A DNA stretch of 64,000 nt, taken from Acinetobacter lwoffii. GTDB taxonomy: Bacteria > Pseudomonadota > Gammaproteobacteria > Pseudomonadales > Moraxellaceae. Positions 44,851 through 53,358 of the stretch are shown here, in pieces. Made by a program: the position numbers and the translations under genes. Within the stretch, counting starts at the first letter, position 1. Every line of letters begins with the position of its first letter. The stretch is from contig NZ_JAMXXN010000007.1 of the NCBI RefSeq assembly GCF_024129435.1, forward strand, positions 62,001 through 126,000, read 5' to 3'. The notes below the pieces were generated by a model that worked only from the letters and a program-made list of their open reading frames with translations, made no database searches and had not been told where the DNA came from.

Positions 44851-45414
44851 TTAAATTTTCTTTTCTACAAACTCTGCAATCCCGGTGACTGCATTATAGG
44901 GTTTGCAAAAACGACGAATGGTTTTTTGCTCTTGTACCAGATCTACGCAAAGCGGATCCGGCGCCGAAGAATTTAATAAACTGCTGCTACGCGCACTACG
45001 GTCACGAAACATTTTTAAGCTATAGCGGTTATTGGCCTGAAAACGATGGAATACATGTAAAGTTTCCGCTTTATCCTTACTGATCGGATAAAAACGCACG
45101 ACCAGTTCATGCTGTCCTGCCGGCACAGATAAATAAATCGAATTGGCCTGATTTAAATTTTTGGCCTGCAAGCGCACCAGTTTCTGCTTCAGCGCCTCAT
45201 CACTGATGCGGCCATTGTCGGCGTTGACAATAATGGTCTGATTGAAGCGTTCGAACTGACAATCTGGCGTCCCTGTACAGTAGATCAGGGCATTGCTTTT
45301 GCTCTCAGTATTTTCTTTGGCATGTTTGAGTTTCATCGTGTCGATGCTTTGACATGCAGTCAACAGCACCGATACTGAACTTAAAGCAAGCCACTGTTTC
45401 CAATAATTCGCCAT
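44851..45414 (-). CDS. lipoprotein of unknown function between leuD and leuB
   Basis: A 187-aa predicted lipoprotein from the ATG at 45412-45414 (MANYWKQWLALSSVSVLLTAC): lipobox LLTAC with Cys21. The mature part includes YLSVPAGQHELVVRFYP, which resembles the PEGA-like beta modules of surface proteins (SxPxGxHxVxV), and four Cys residues (CTGTPDCQF, CVDL, RRFCKPY) that may form disulfides. It is inserted in the leu cluster on the same strand but has no obvious link to leucine synthesis. I do not recognise a family. Confidence 0.75.
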   Translation of the reverse strand: MANYWKQWLALSSVSVLLTACQSIDTMKLKHAKENTESKSNALIYCTGTPDCQFERFNQTIIVNADNGRISDEALKQKLVRLQAKNLNQANSIYLSVPAGQHELVVRFYPISKDKAETLHVFHRFQANNRYSLKMFRDRSARSSSLLNSSAPDPLCVDLVQEQKTIRRFCKPYNAVTGIAEFVEKKI

Positions 45415-45500
45415 AATGTCTGTCTTACCCAATCAAAAACTCAATAATCTTCCGATATTAGCAAGGGCATCGCAGTCATGCCATGACAATTTTTACTGAT

Positions 45501-46151
45501 TTATCCATGAATTTCGGCAAATACCCAAGGACGCGATTGTTTGGTTTTTTCTTCATAGGCACGAATATCATCCGCCACCTGCAAAGTTAAGCCAATATCA
45601 TCCAGACCATTTAACAGGCAATGCTTGCGAAATGGATCGACTTCGAACTTAAAGCTTTCACCTGTAGGGGTGCGAACTTCTTGTGCCTGCAAGTCAATGG
45701 TCAGTTGATAGCCTTCATCTGCCGCACATTCCTTAAATAACTGCTCAACAATATCTTCAGCCAAAATCACGGGCAACATACCGTTTTTAAAACAGTTATT
45801 AAAGAAAATATCGGCAAAGCTTGGCGCAATAACAGTACGGAAACCGTATTCACTCAAAGCCCACGGCGCATGTTCACGGCTAGAACCACATCCAAAGTTG
45901 GCACGTGAAATTAAAATAGACGCACCCTGATAACGTGGCTGGTTCAAGACAAAGTCCGGATTGATCACACGAACTGAATTGTCCTGACCTGGATAACCTT
46001 CATCCAAGTAACGCAATTCATCAAACAAATTGTCACCAAAACCGGTACGTTTGATCGATTTCAAAAACTGTTTTGGAATAATTAAATCTGTATCGACATT
46101 GGCACGGTCTAAAGGTGCAACGATACCTTGTTCAACGGTATAAGCTTTCAT
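45501..46151 (-). CDS. leuD: 3-isopropylmalate dehydratase small subunit
   Basis: LeuD with LeuC isomerises 2- to 3-isopropylmalate. From the ATG at 46149-46151, with AGGAG upstream, it is 216 aa. Motifs: [44 protein letters not shown] and [18 protein letters not shown]. The open frame to 46172 adds seven unlikely residues. The gene is 21 bases after leuC, as usual. Confidence 0.97.
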   Translation of the reverse strand: MKAYTVEQGIVAPLDRANVDTDLIIPKQFLKSIKRTGFGDNLFDELRYLDEGYPGQDNSVRVINPDFVLNQPRYQGASILISRANFGCGSSREHAPWALSEYGFRTVIAPSFADIFFNNCFKNGMLPVILAEDIVEQLFKECAADEGYQLTIDLQAQEVRTPTGESFKFEVDPFRKHCLLNGLDDIGLTLQVADDIRAYEEKTKQSRPWVFAEIHG

Positions 46152-46172
46152 GTCTGTGCTCCTACGTACCAA

Positions 46173-47606
46173 TTAAAATGAACGAACATCAACAAAGTGA
46201 CCTGCAATCGCAGCAGCGGCTGCCATGGCTGGACTTACCAGATGAGTACGACCGCCATTGCCCTGACGACCTTCAAAGTTACGGTTCGAAGTCGAGGCAC
46301 AATGCTCGCCCGGCTGCAACTTGTCGGCATTCATCGCCAGACACATTGAACAACCTGGTTCACGCCATTCAAAGCCCGCTTCGACAAATACCTTGTCCAA
46401 GCCTTCCGCTTCTGCCTGAGCTTTGACCAGACCAGAACCCGGAACCACCATCGCCTGTTTGATTGAAGATGCGACCTTACGACCTTTGATCATTTCGGCT
46501 GCAGCACGGATATCTTCAATACGCGAATTGGTGCACGAACCGATAAAGACACGATCCAGTTGAATCTCAGCCAAGGCCTGACCGGCATTTAAGCCCATAT
46601 ATTGATAAGCACGGTTCCAGTCATTGCGTTGTACATCGTCTTTGGCTTGTTCTAAAGTTGGTACTGCTTGAGACACTGGAATGACCATCTCAGGAGAAGT
46701 TCCCCAAGACACTTGCGGCTCAATTTCTTCACCTTGCAATACAACCACCGTGTCAAAGTATGCACCTTCATCCGAATGCAATGTATTCCAGTACGCTACC
46801 GCCTGATCCCACTGTTCCGCAGTTGGCGCATAAGGACGACCTTTAACATACTCGATGGTTTTGTCATCCACAGCGACCATACCCACGCGTGCACCGGCTT
46901 CGATCGCCATGTTACACACAGTCATACGACCTTCGATAGACATGTCACGGAAGACCTGACCACCGAACTCAATCGCGTGACCAGTACCGCCTGCGGTACC
47001 GATCTTGCCAATAATGGCCAAGACCACATCTTTCGGTGTTACGCCCTGACCTAATTTGCCATCGACGCGTACCAACATGTTTTTCATCTTCTTTTGAACC
47101 AGGCATTGGGTCGCCAATACATGTTCAACTTCGGATGTCCCGATACCATGCGCCAAACAGCCAAAAGCACCATGGGTTGCTGTATGCGAGTCACCACATA
47201 CCACGGTCATGCCCGGTAAGGTCAAGCCCTGCTCCGGTCCGACCACATGCGCGATGCCCTGACGAATATCATTAATATCAAATTCAACAATATTAAAAGT
47301 CTTGCAGTTATCATCCAAGGTTTGCACCTGGATGCGCGAAGTTTCATCTTCAATTCCGGCAACGCCCTGCTCACGCTCTTTTTTTGAGGTCGGTACGTTA
47401 TGATCCGGTGTGGCAATGTTGGCACTTAAACGCCATGGCTTACGCCCGGCCAATTGCAAACCTTCAAAGGCCTGTGGAGAAGTCACTTCATGTAATAAGT
47501 GACGGTCGATGTACAGTAAGGCAGAACCATCATCACGTTGCGTTACTAAATGGTCGTCCCACAATTTATCATATAATGTTTTTGCTGTTTGGGTTGCGCC
47601 TGCCAT
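46173..47606 (-). CDS. leuC: 3-isopropylmalate dehydratase large subunit
   Basis: The 477-aa large subunit carries the [4Fe-4S] cluster. Motifs: [51 protein letters not shown], and the cluster Cys residues in [14 protein letters not shown] and GCSMCLAMN. It ends [31 protein letters not shown] in the standard way. The start at 47604-47606 ([16 protein letters not shown]) has GGAG upstream and fits the family; the frame runs further to 47666. Confidence 0.97.
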   Translation of the reverse strand: MAGATQTAKTLYDKLWDDHLVTQRDDGSALLYIDRHLLHEVTSPQAFEGLQLAGRKPWRLSANIATPDHNVPTSKKEREQGVAGIEDETSRIQVQTLDDNCKTFNIVEFDINDIRQGIAHVVGPEQGLTLPGMTVVCGDSHTATHGAFGCLAHGIGTSEVEHVLATQCLVQKKMKNMLVRVDGKLGQGVTPKDVVLAIIGKIGTAGGTGHAIEFGGQVFRDMSIEGRMTVCNMAIEAGARVGMVAVDDKTIEYVKGRPYAPTAEQWDQAVAYWNTLHSDEGAYFDTVVVLQGEEIEPQVSWGTSPEMVIPVSQAVPTLEQAKDDVQRNDWNRAYQYMGLNAGQALAEIQLDRVFIGSCTNSRIEDIRAAAEMIKGRKVASSIKQAMVVPGSGLVKAQAEAEGLDKVFVEAGFEWREPGCSMCLAMNADKLQPGEHCASTSNRNFEGRQGNGGRTHLVSPAMAAAAAIAGHFVDVRSF

Positions 47607-47808
47607 GTCGATGTACTCCACTGGACTGGGTAAATTCTTTCTCTGATTTTGATTATATCGCTGCAATCACATAAATCTAATTTATCATTTTTATCAGTTA
47701 AAAAACTTTTTGGAATCTTTTAAAAGCTGAATCAAATCATGCTTGAGCTCTATTTTTATAAATCTAATTTTCCGATTGATTTATAAAAAATATTCGCTTT
47801 TACAAATT

Positions 47809-47829
47809 AAATGAGAATTATTATTATTT
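47809..47829 (+). promoter_or_regulatory. Fur-box-like sequence upstream of the DUF2061 gene
   Basis: AAATGAGAATTATTATTATTT matches the Fur 7-1-7 consensus TGATAATNATTATCA at 12 of 14 defined positions and shares AAATGAGAA with the site upstream of tonB. It lies about 40 bases before the DUF2061 start and 200 bases from leuC. Confidence 0.55.
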
Positions 47830-47867
47830 CTTCATCGACAGAAATGATGATTTTGAGGAACTTCGAC

Positions 47868-48104
47868 ATGGCACATATTCAACGCTTCGTAGACAACAAC
47901 CAGCGCATGTTCAAAAAAACCTTCAGCTACTACATTATGCACATTACTGTGGCGATGATTGTGGGTTACTTGGTGACCGGCAGTTTGACGATGGCCATTG
48001 CCTTAAGTTTATTAGAGCCAACGGTACAGGCAGTTGCTTTCTTCTTCCATGAAAAAATCTGGGAGCGTAATAACCAACAGCAGAATGAGGACATTACCGT
48101 CTAA
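47868..48104 (+). CDS. DUF2061 family membrane protein
   Basis: A 78-aa protein from the ATG at 47868 with GAGGA upstream; the frame is open to 47811 but the earlier start would fall inside the regulatory site. The sequence RMFKKTFSYYIMHITVAMIVGYLVTGSLTMAIALSLLEPTVQAVAFFFHEKIWER in consecutive motifs is typical of DUF2061: two short membrane segments (about residues 20-37 and 41-55) and a conserved EP-x-x-Q-x-x-x-Y/F-F-x-H-E-x-x-W end. Function unknown. The putative Fur box suggests induction by iron starvation. Confidence 0.88.
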   Translation: MAHIQRFVDNNQRMFKKTFSYYIMHITVAMIVGYLVTGSLTMAIALSLLEPTVQAVAFFFHEKIWERNNQQQNEDITV

Positions 48105-48129
48105 ACTCTTCGGTCGAGGTTCCTGATGA

Positions 48130-48158
48130 AAGACTGCCTTTATAGGTGGTCTTTTTTA
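48130..48158 (+). terminator. intrinsic terminator after the DUF2061 gene
   Basis: AAGACTGCC and GGTGGTCTT pair with two G-T wobbles around TTTATA, then a run of T. Confidence 0.75.
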
Positions 48159-48294
48159 GTTTTTAAAATGCCAAGGCTTTGAAAATGTATAGTAATTCAG
48201 CACTGCAACATAGATGAGCTAATTTTACTTTGATTTATTCTTAAAATATAACAATAATAGATTTACACATAAAAATTCTTTATAGGTGATTAAG

Positions 48295-49170
48295 ATGAAT
48301 CTCGCAGCCTTTGAAGCCTTCGTGAAAGTCATGGAAACCGGTTCGATTTCTCTGGCCGCAGATCAGCTATTCATTACCCAGCCTGCTGTCACCAAACGTA
48401 TTCACAGTCTCGAAGAATACTTTGGGGTCAAGCTGTTTGAATCTGCCGGGCGTGGCGTACAGGCCACCCACGCGGCACATTCCCTGTTGCCTAAAGTGAA
48501 AAACTGGCTGAATGAACTCGGTGATATTCATTATACCTTGAGCCATGAACAGGGTCAGGTACAGGGCAAACTAAAAATTGGTACCAGTCATCATATCGGC
48601 CTGCATCATCTGCCGAGTCATTTGCGCCGTTATGTTCAGGAATATCCTGACGTGACTCTGGATGTGCATTTTGTAGATTCCGAACAGGCGCATGAACAGG
48701 TGATTGCCGGCGATCTGGAACTGGCATTTTTAACCTTGCCGCCACGGGGTGATGCGCGTCTGAATTATGTAACTATCTGGAATGATCCTCTGGTCTTTGT
48801 GGTGGCACCGTTTCATCCGCTGGCGCAGCAAAAAAATCTGTGTCTGGAAGATTTGCTCGACTACCCGAGCCTGTTGCCATCATCACAGACCTATACTTCG
48901 CAGATCACCTTGGCCGAATTTGAAAAACAGGGTATTAAACCGAAAGTCAGCATGAGCAATAATCCGCTGGAATCGATCCGGATGCTGGTATCGATTGGCT
49001 TAGGTTGGTCAGTACTGCCAAAAACCCTGGTCAATCACGACCTGCACCAGCTGGACATCAACTTGGAAATGAACCGTCGTTTGGGCATGGTTTGGCATCC
49101 TGGCCGTACGCAGTCCAAAGCAGCTCAGGCTCTGGTTCAGCTCATGCAGGGTGCCTCGCTGTCTATTTAA
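48295..49170 (+). CDS. LysR-family transcriptional regulator
   Basis: A 291-aa LysR regulator: N-terminal HTH MNLAAFEAFVKVMETGSISLAADQLFITQPAVTKRIHSLEEYFGVKLFE (in motifs) and an effector-binding domain from about residue 90 (GKLKIGTSHHIGLHHLPSHLRRY). It starts at the ATG at 48295 with AGGTGA upstream. The residue pattern resembles LysR proteins of the CysB/LeuO-like side, but I cannot name it. It is not divergent from a recognisable target: leuC is 690 bases away on the minus strand beyond the DUF2061 gene, so regulation of leuCD is possible but unproven. Confidence 0.9.
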   Translation: MNLAAFEAFVKVMETGSISLAADQLFITQPAVTKRIHSLEEYFGVKLFESAGRGVQATHAAHSLLPKVKNWLNELGDIHYTLSHEQGQVQGKLKIGTSHHIGLHHLPSHLRRYVQEYPDVTLDVHFVDSEQAHEQVIAGDLELAFLTLPPRGDARLNYVTIWNDPLVFVVAPFHPLAQQKNLCLEDLLDYPSLLPSSQTYTSQITLAEFEKQGIKPKVSMSNNPLESIRMLVSIGLGWSVLPKTLVNHDLHQLDINLEMNRRLGMVWHPGRTQSKAAQALVQLMQGASLSI

Positions 49171-49320
49171 GCCGTTCCTGAACATGCTGCATCCAAAACG
49201 GTGCAGCATTTTGTTACCTAAATACACCCCATCTGGCGATATCTTTCGAGTATTTTTAAGACAATTCCATTCTTTTGCAGTGCAGAGGAATGCTTAAAAC
49301 TATTCGATGGAGCCTGACGG

Positions 49321-51495
49321 ATGCAGCTCGATTCTCCCTTAAAATCCCACTCTCAAGATAAAACAAATACAAGCAGCCTATGGCTTTCGGCCAAACCGAT
49401 GCTGCTGCCCACGCCGGCACTTGATTTTGCCGATGAACAGACTGCCCGGCACTGCCTGCGCGAATATTTCCTGAACACCTTTGACACCTATGAACAACTG
49501 TTTGAATGCCTCAAACATGAAGATGCATTTTTCATCAAGCCGATTACTTTACGTCATCCGCTAATTTTTTATTTTGCCCATACCGCCACTTTTTTTGTCA
49601 ATAAACTGCTGCTCAGCAAGCTAATTAGCGAACGCGTAAATCCGCATTTTGAAAGTATCTTCGCGATCGGTGTAGACGAGATGAGCTGGGATGACCTGGA
49701 TGAAGTGCACTATGACTGGCCCAGTGTGCAGGAAGTCCGTGATTATCGGCATCAGGTACGCGCCCTGATCCTGAACATCCTTGAACATGCTCCGCTAACT
49801 CTACCCTTAAACTGGCAAAACCCTTGGTGGACCATCATCATGGGCATCGAACATGAACGGATCCATCTGGAAACTTCTTCTGTGCTGATCCGCCAGCATG
49901 CTTTGGAACATGTACGCCAGCATCCGCAGTGGCGTGCCAATATTATTACCGGCATGGCCCCGGATAATATTTTGCTGGATGTGCCTGAAGGTAAGGTGCA
50001 TTTACAGAAAGATTTTAACCATCCATTTTATGGCTGGGACAATGAATACGGCCGGCATGAAGCCGAGGTTGCAGCTTTTGCAGCCTCCAAATATCTGGTA
50101 TCGAATCAGGAATTTCTGGCCTTTGTCGAAGCTGATGGCTATCAGACCGAACACTACTGGAGTGAAGAAGGTCTAGGCTGGCTGCAATTTTCACAAGCTG
50201 CTCATCCCTGTTTCTGGCGCAAAACTGAATTAGGCTGGTCACTGCGATTGATGCTGGAAGAAGTGCCGATGCCTTGGGACTGGCCGGTAGAAGTGAATTA
50301 TCATGAAGCCAAGGCTTTTTGTCAGTGGAAATCGCAACAGCTGGGAAAAACCATTCGCTTGCCGACTGAAGATGAATGGTATCGCCTGTATGCAGTTTCC
50401 GATCTGGATTCAGATTTACCGAGCCCTGAACAGGCCAATATCGAGTTGAAATACGGCACCAGCTCCTGTCCGGTCGATCATTTCAAGCAGGGCGATTTTT
50501 ATGATATTCAGGGCAATGTCTGGCAGTGGACTGAAACTCCGATCTATCCATTTCAGGGTTTTCAGGTGCATCCGCTTTATGATGATTTCAGTACACCAAC
50601 CTTTGACGGTCGCCATAACCTGATGAAAGGTGGCTCCTGGATTTCGGCGGGCAATGAAACTTTATATAGTTCCCGCTATGCCTTCAGACGGCATTTCTTC
50701 CAGCATGCCGGTTTTCGCTACGTCGCCTCTGATCAGGCACTGCAACATTTCCCTTCGAACTATGAAAGCGACCAGCTGGTCTCCCAATATCTGGAATTCC
50801 AGTACGGCCCCGAATATTTTGGTATCGCTAATTTTGCCAAAACACTGGTCGATCTGGCACAACCCTATTTTCAGCAAGTGCCATGTCATCGTGCCTTAGA
50901 TATTGGCTGTGCTACCGGCCGCGCCAGCTTTGAACTGGCACACTATTTTGATCAAGTGACCGGTCTGGACTTTTCTGCACGCTTTATTCAGCAAGCGGTC
51001 TATTTGGCTCAAGGCGACAAGGTACATTATCAGCTGCCGCTAGAAGGTGAATTAAGCGAAGAAAAAAGCTGTTCACTTGAAGATGTTACTTTGGATCAGT
51101 TTACATCTAAAACGGAATTTTTTCAGGCCGATGCCTGCAATCTGAAAGCACATTTTAGCGGCTATGATTTTATTCTGGCAGCCAACCTGATTGACCGGCT
51201 GCATCATCCGAAAGACTTTTTATTGCAGATTCATAAACGTATCAATATAGGTGGAATTTTAATGCTGAGTTCGCCCTATACCTGGCTGGAAGAACATACG
51301 GCGCGTAGCGAATGGCTGGGCGGTTTTCAGCAGGATGGGGAAAAGATCACGACCTTGGCTGGTATAAGCAATATCTTAACCCAGCACTTTGAATTGGTGG
51401 CCGAACCCCAAGATGTGCCTTTTGTGATTCGAGAAACGGCCAGAAAGTATCAACATACCCTGTCACAAGTCACGATCTGGAAACGGATTCGCTAA
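49321..51495 (+). CDS. ovoA: OvoA: 5-histidylcysteine sulfoxide synthase / mercaptohistidine methyltransferase
   Basis: A 724-aa three-domain enzyme of ovothiol biosynthesis. Residues 40-220 are a DinB-like domain with the non-heme iron His residues (His178/His182 in GIEHERIHLE, plus His79 or His87 in TLRHPLIFYFAHTAT). Residues 225-480 are a formylglycine-generating-enzyme-like domain (FYDIQGNVWQWTETPIYPF, GGSWISAGNETLYSSRYAFRRHFFQHAGFRY). Residues 500-724 are a SAM methyltransferase (ALDIGCATGRASFELA). It joins Cys to His oxidatively, then methylates the histidine N. The PLP lyase OvoB is not in the window. Unlike EgtB, it carries the fused methyltransferase. Confidence 0.92.
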   Translation: MQLDSPLKSHSQDKTNTSSLWLSAKPMLLPTPALDFADEQTARHCLREYFLNTFDTYEQLFECLKHEDAFFIKPITLRHPLIFYFAHTATFFVNKLLLSKLISERVNPHFESIFAIGVDEMSWDDLDEVHYDWPSVQEVRDYRHQVRALILNILEHAPLTLPLNWQNPWWTIIMGIEHERIHLETSSVLIRQHALEHVRQHPQWRANIITGMAPDNILLDVPEGKVHLQKDFNHPFYGWDNEYGRHEAEVAAFAASKYLVSNQEFLAFVEADGYQTEHYWSEEGLGWLQFSQAAHPCFWRKTELGWSLRLMLEEVPMPWDWPVEVNYHEAKAFCQWKSQQLGKTIRLPTEDEWYRLYAVSDLDSDLPSPEQANIELKYGTSSCPVDHFKQGDFYDIQGNVWQWTETPIYPFQGFQVHPLYDDFSTPTFDGRHNLMKGGSWISAGNETLYSSRYAFRRHFFQHAGFRYVASDQALQHFPSNYESDQLVSQYLEFQYGPEYFGIANFAKTLVDLAQPYFQQVPCHRALDIGCATGRASFELAHYFDQVTGLDFSARFIQQAVYLAQGDKVHYQLPLEGELSEEKSCSLEDVTLDQFTSKTEFFQADACNLKAHFSGYDFILAANLIDRLHHPKDFLLQIHKRINIGGILMLSSPYTWLEEHTARSEWLGGFQQDGEKITTLAGISNILTQHFELVAEPQDVPFVIRETARKYQHTLSQVTIWKRIR

Positions 51496-51512
51496 AGGTA
51501 AGGTGATGGCCT

Positions 51513-51543
51513 AAAAAAAGCCAATCATACGATTGGCTTTTTA
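51513..51543. terminator. bidirectional terminator ovoA / DUF2789
   Basis: AAAAAGCCAATC and GATTGGCTTTTT around ATAC, between convergent genes. Confidence 0.93.
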
Positions 51544-51544
51544 A

Positions 51545-51793
51545 TCATCCTTCACTGGTTGAATTTTCATGTAAGGATTCATTGAGTTGATCTACCACAA
51601 TCGCCCATTCGCCATCAGAGGCTATTTTCTCGCTTAAAAATTGACGTTGTGCCTCTGACCAATACGGCGCATCCAGTAAAGTCAGATCTTTATGCAATTG
51701 ATGCTCGTGAATAAATGTTTCAATACCTTCTGCACTGGCATCCAAGCCAAGCTGTTGGAACAGATGTGTCATACGTGGTCGAACGTGAGTCAT
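51545..51793 (-). CDS. DUF2789 family protein
   Basis: An 82-aa, acidic, probably all-helical protein. MTHLFQQLGLDASAEGIETFIHEHQL, LLDAPYWSEAQRQFLSEKIASDGEWAIVVDQLNESL are the family-like segments (DAPxWSxAQxxFLxExIxxDxxWAxxVDxLN). DUF2789 has no known function. It stands alone between the ovoA terminator and an upstream spacer. Confidence 0.9.
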   Translation of the reverse strand: MTHVRPRMTHLFQQLGLDASAEGIETFIHEHQLHKDLTLLDAPYWSEAQRQFLSEKIASDGEWAIVVDQLNESLHENSTSEG

Positions 51794-51898
51794 ATCTCAT
51801 ACCTCAGAATCTACTATTGTTATCATGTCCTGTTTTTCGAGCATAGCATGTCTGATTCAGCCGGACTGTGAAAAAACATTAATATTCAAATGAGGCAA

Positions 51899-51925
51899 AT
51901 AAAAAGCACAACCGAAGTTGTACTT
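51899..51925 (-). terminator. terminator after the HAD phosphatase gene
   Basis: AAGCACAAC and GTTGTACTT with one wobble around CGAA; on the minus strand the loop is TTCG and a T-tract follows. Confidence 0.8.
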
Positions 51926-51953
51926 AATAATCACATCAATGAGTTCGGAGTGA

Positions 51954-52604
51954 TTAGATCGACCAGTCCTGTATTTTCCAACCCTGTTCTTGGGCTAAAG
52001 TTTCCAAGCGATCATCCGGATTGACTGCAATCGCATGATCCGCATATTCCAGCAAGAAACGGTCATTAATAGAATCTGAATAAGCCCAAGACTCGGTTAC
52101 GTCACGGCCTTCCAGCCATTGTTCCAGACGCACCAGCTTGCCTTGCTGATAGCATGCGGTATTGATGACTTTACCAGTATATTTCCCATCAATGACTTCA
52201 GCATTGGTGGCAATAATTTCAGTAATTCCGAATTCACGAAAAATGGGTGCGGTAATAAAGTCTGAAGTTGCGGTAATCCCCACTAAGGCATGCCCTGCTT
52301 CACGGTGGCGCTCAATGGCTTTAAAACCTTCAGGACGCATTTGTGGACGAATGACTTTTTGCATGAACAGTTGATGTAATTCAGTCAAATAATCATTGTC
52401 ATGTTTGGTCAGAAACTGGAACACAAATTCATTATAGGCATAAGGATCCAGCTGACCTTTTTTATAATCGTCATAGAACTTGTCATTCATGGCGCGATGC
52501 TGAACTGGATCGACCAGGCCCTCACTGACCAAAAACTCTCCCCAAGAATGATCCGAATCCGTGTTTAACAAGGTGTGATCGAGATCAAATAGCGCCAATT
52601 TCAT
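51954..52604 (-). CDS. HAD-IB family phosphatase (SerB-like)
   Basis: A 216-aa HAD hydrolase: nucleophile motif LALFDLDHTL (Asp7/Asp9), GITATSDFITAP (motif II Thr), KGKLVRLEQWL and AYSDSINDRFLLEYADHAIAVNPDDRL (motif IV Asp and GND-like SIND). It is similar to phosphoserine-phosphatase-type HAD-IB proteins. In Pseudomonas the homologous gene next to rppH-ptsP (PA0335) has been reported, as I recall, as a histidinol-phosphate phosphatase, so that is a candidate activity here. It is divergent from rppH with a 182-base spacer. Confidence 0.86.
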   Translation of the reverse strand: MKLALFDLDHTLLNTDSDHSWGEFLVSEGLVDPVQHRAMNDKFYDDYKKGQLDPYAYNEFVFQFLTKHDNDYLTELHQLFMQKVIRPQMRPEGFKAIERHREAGHALVGITATSDFITAPIFREFGITEIIATNAEVIDGKYTGKVINTACYQQGKLVRLEQWLEGRDVTESWAYSDSINDRFLLEYADHAIAVNPDDRLETLAQEQGWKIQDWSI

Positions 52605-52786
52605 GAAAATACTCGTTAAAACTGAAATTTAAGAAAAAAATTGTAAATCTATCTCCGCTAGTCGATAGAAATTCGTTAAGATCATAGCAATTTTAACATT
52701 TTTAAACTTTGCTTTTTTCGAGTTGGATAACGAAATAATGCTCCCCGATGGCAAAGGCATAAATTAAACAATTTTTAGGTAGCCAA

Positions 52787-53269
52787 ATGATCGACTCTGA
52801 AGGTTTCCGACCGAATGTCGGGATCATTTTGGCAAACGATGCTGGACAGGTTTTATGGGCAAAACGCATTGGTCATAATGCATGGCAATTTCCACAAGGC
52901 GGGATCCAATATGGAGAAACCCCTGAGCAGGCACTCTATCGTGAGCTGAGAGAAGAAGTTGGCTTATTGCCCGAACACGTCCAGATAGTCGCGCAAACCA
53001 AAGGCTGGTTGCGCTATCGTTTGCCGCATCGATACATTCGTACGGACTCTGATCCGGTCTGTATCGGTCAAAAACAAAAGTGGTTTTTACTCAAACTCAC
53101 GGCCCCCGTTCAGCATATTCAGTTGAATCTGTCTGATCCGCCCGAATTTGATCAATGGCAATGGGTCAGTTACTGGTACCCACTCGGTCAAGTCGTGAAT
53201 TTCAAACGTGATGTTTACCGCAAAGCCCTGGTGGAGTTGTGTCAGCAACTACCCCAGCAAAAACCTTAA
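52787..53269 (+). CDS. rppH: RNA pyrophosphohydrolase RppH
   Basis: RppH removes pyrophosphate from the 5' end of mRNA to start RNase E decay. The 160-aa Nudix protein begins [17 protein letters not shown] and has the Nudix box [23 protein letters not shown] (in consecutive motifs G-x5-E-x7-REUxEExGU), plus [12 protein letters not shown]. The TTTTTAGGTAGCC before the ATG fits. It is followed by ptsP, the conserved rppH-ptsP pair. Confidence 0.96.
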   Translation: MIDSEGFRPNVGIILANDAGQVLWAKRIGHNAWQFPQGGIQYGETPEQALYRELREEVGLLPEHVQIVAQTKGWLRYRLPHRYIRTDSDPVCIGQKQKWFLLKLTAPVQHIQLNLSDPPEFDQWQWVSYWYPLGQVVNFKRDVYRKALVELCQQLPQQKP

Positions 53270-53358
53270 AAAATCGCATAAATAATGCAGATTTTTTACG
53301 CGGCTATTGTTATAAATAAACTTAATCACTGAAATTCTGAATAGACGGAGCAGACCTT

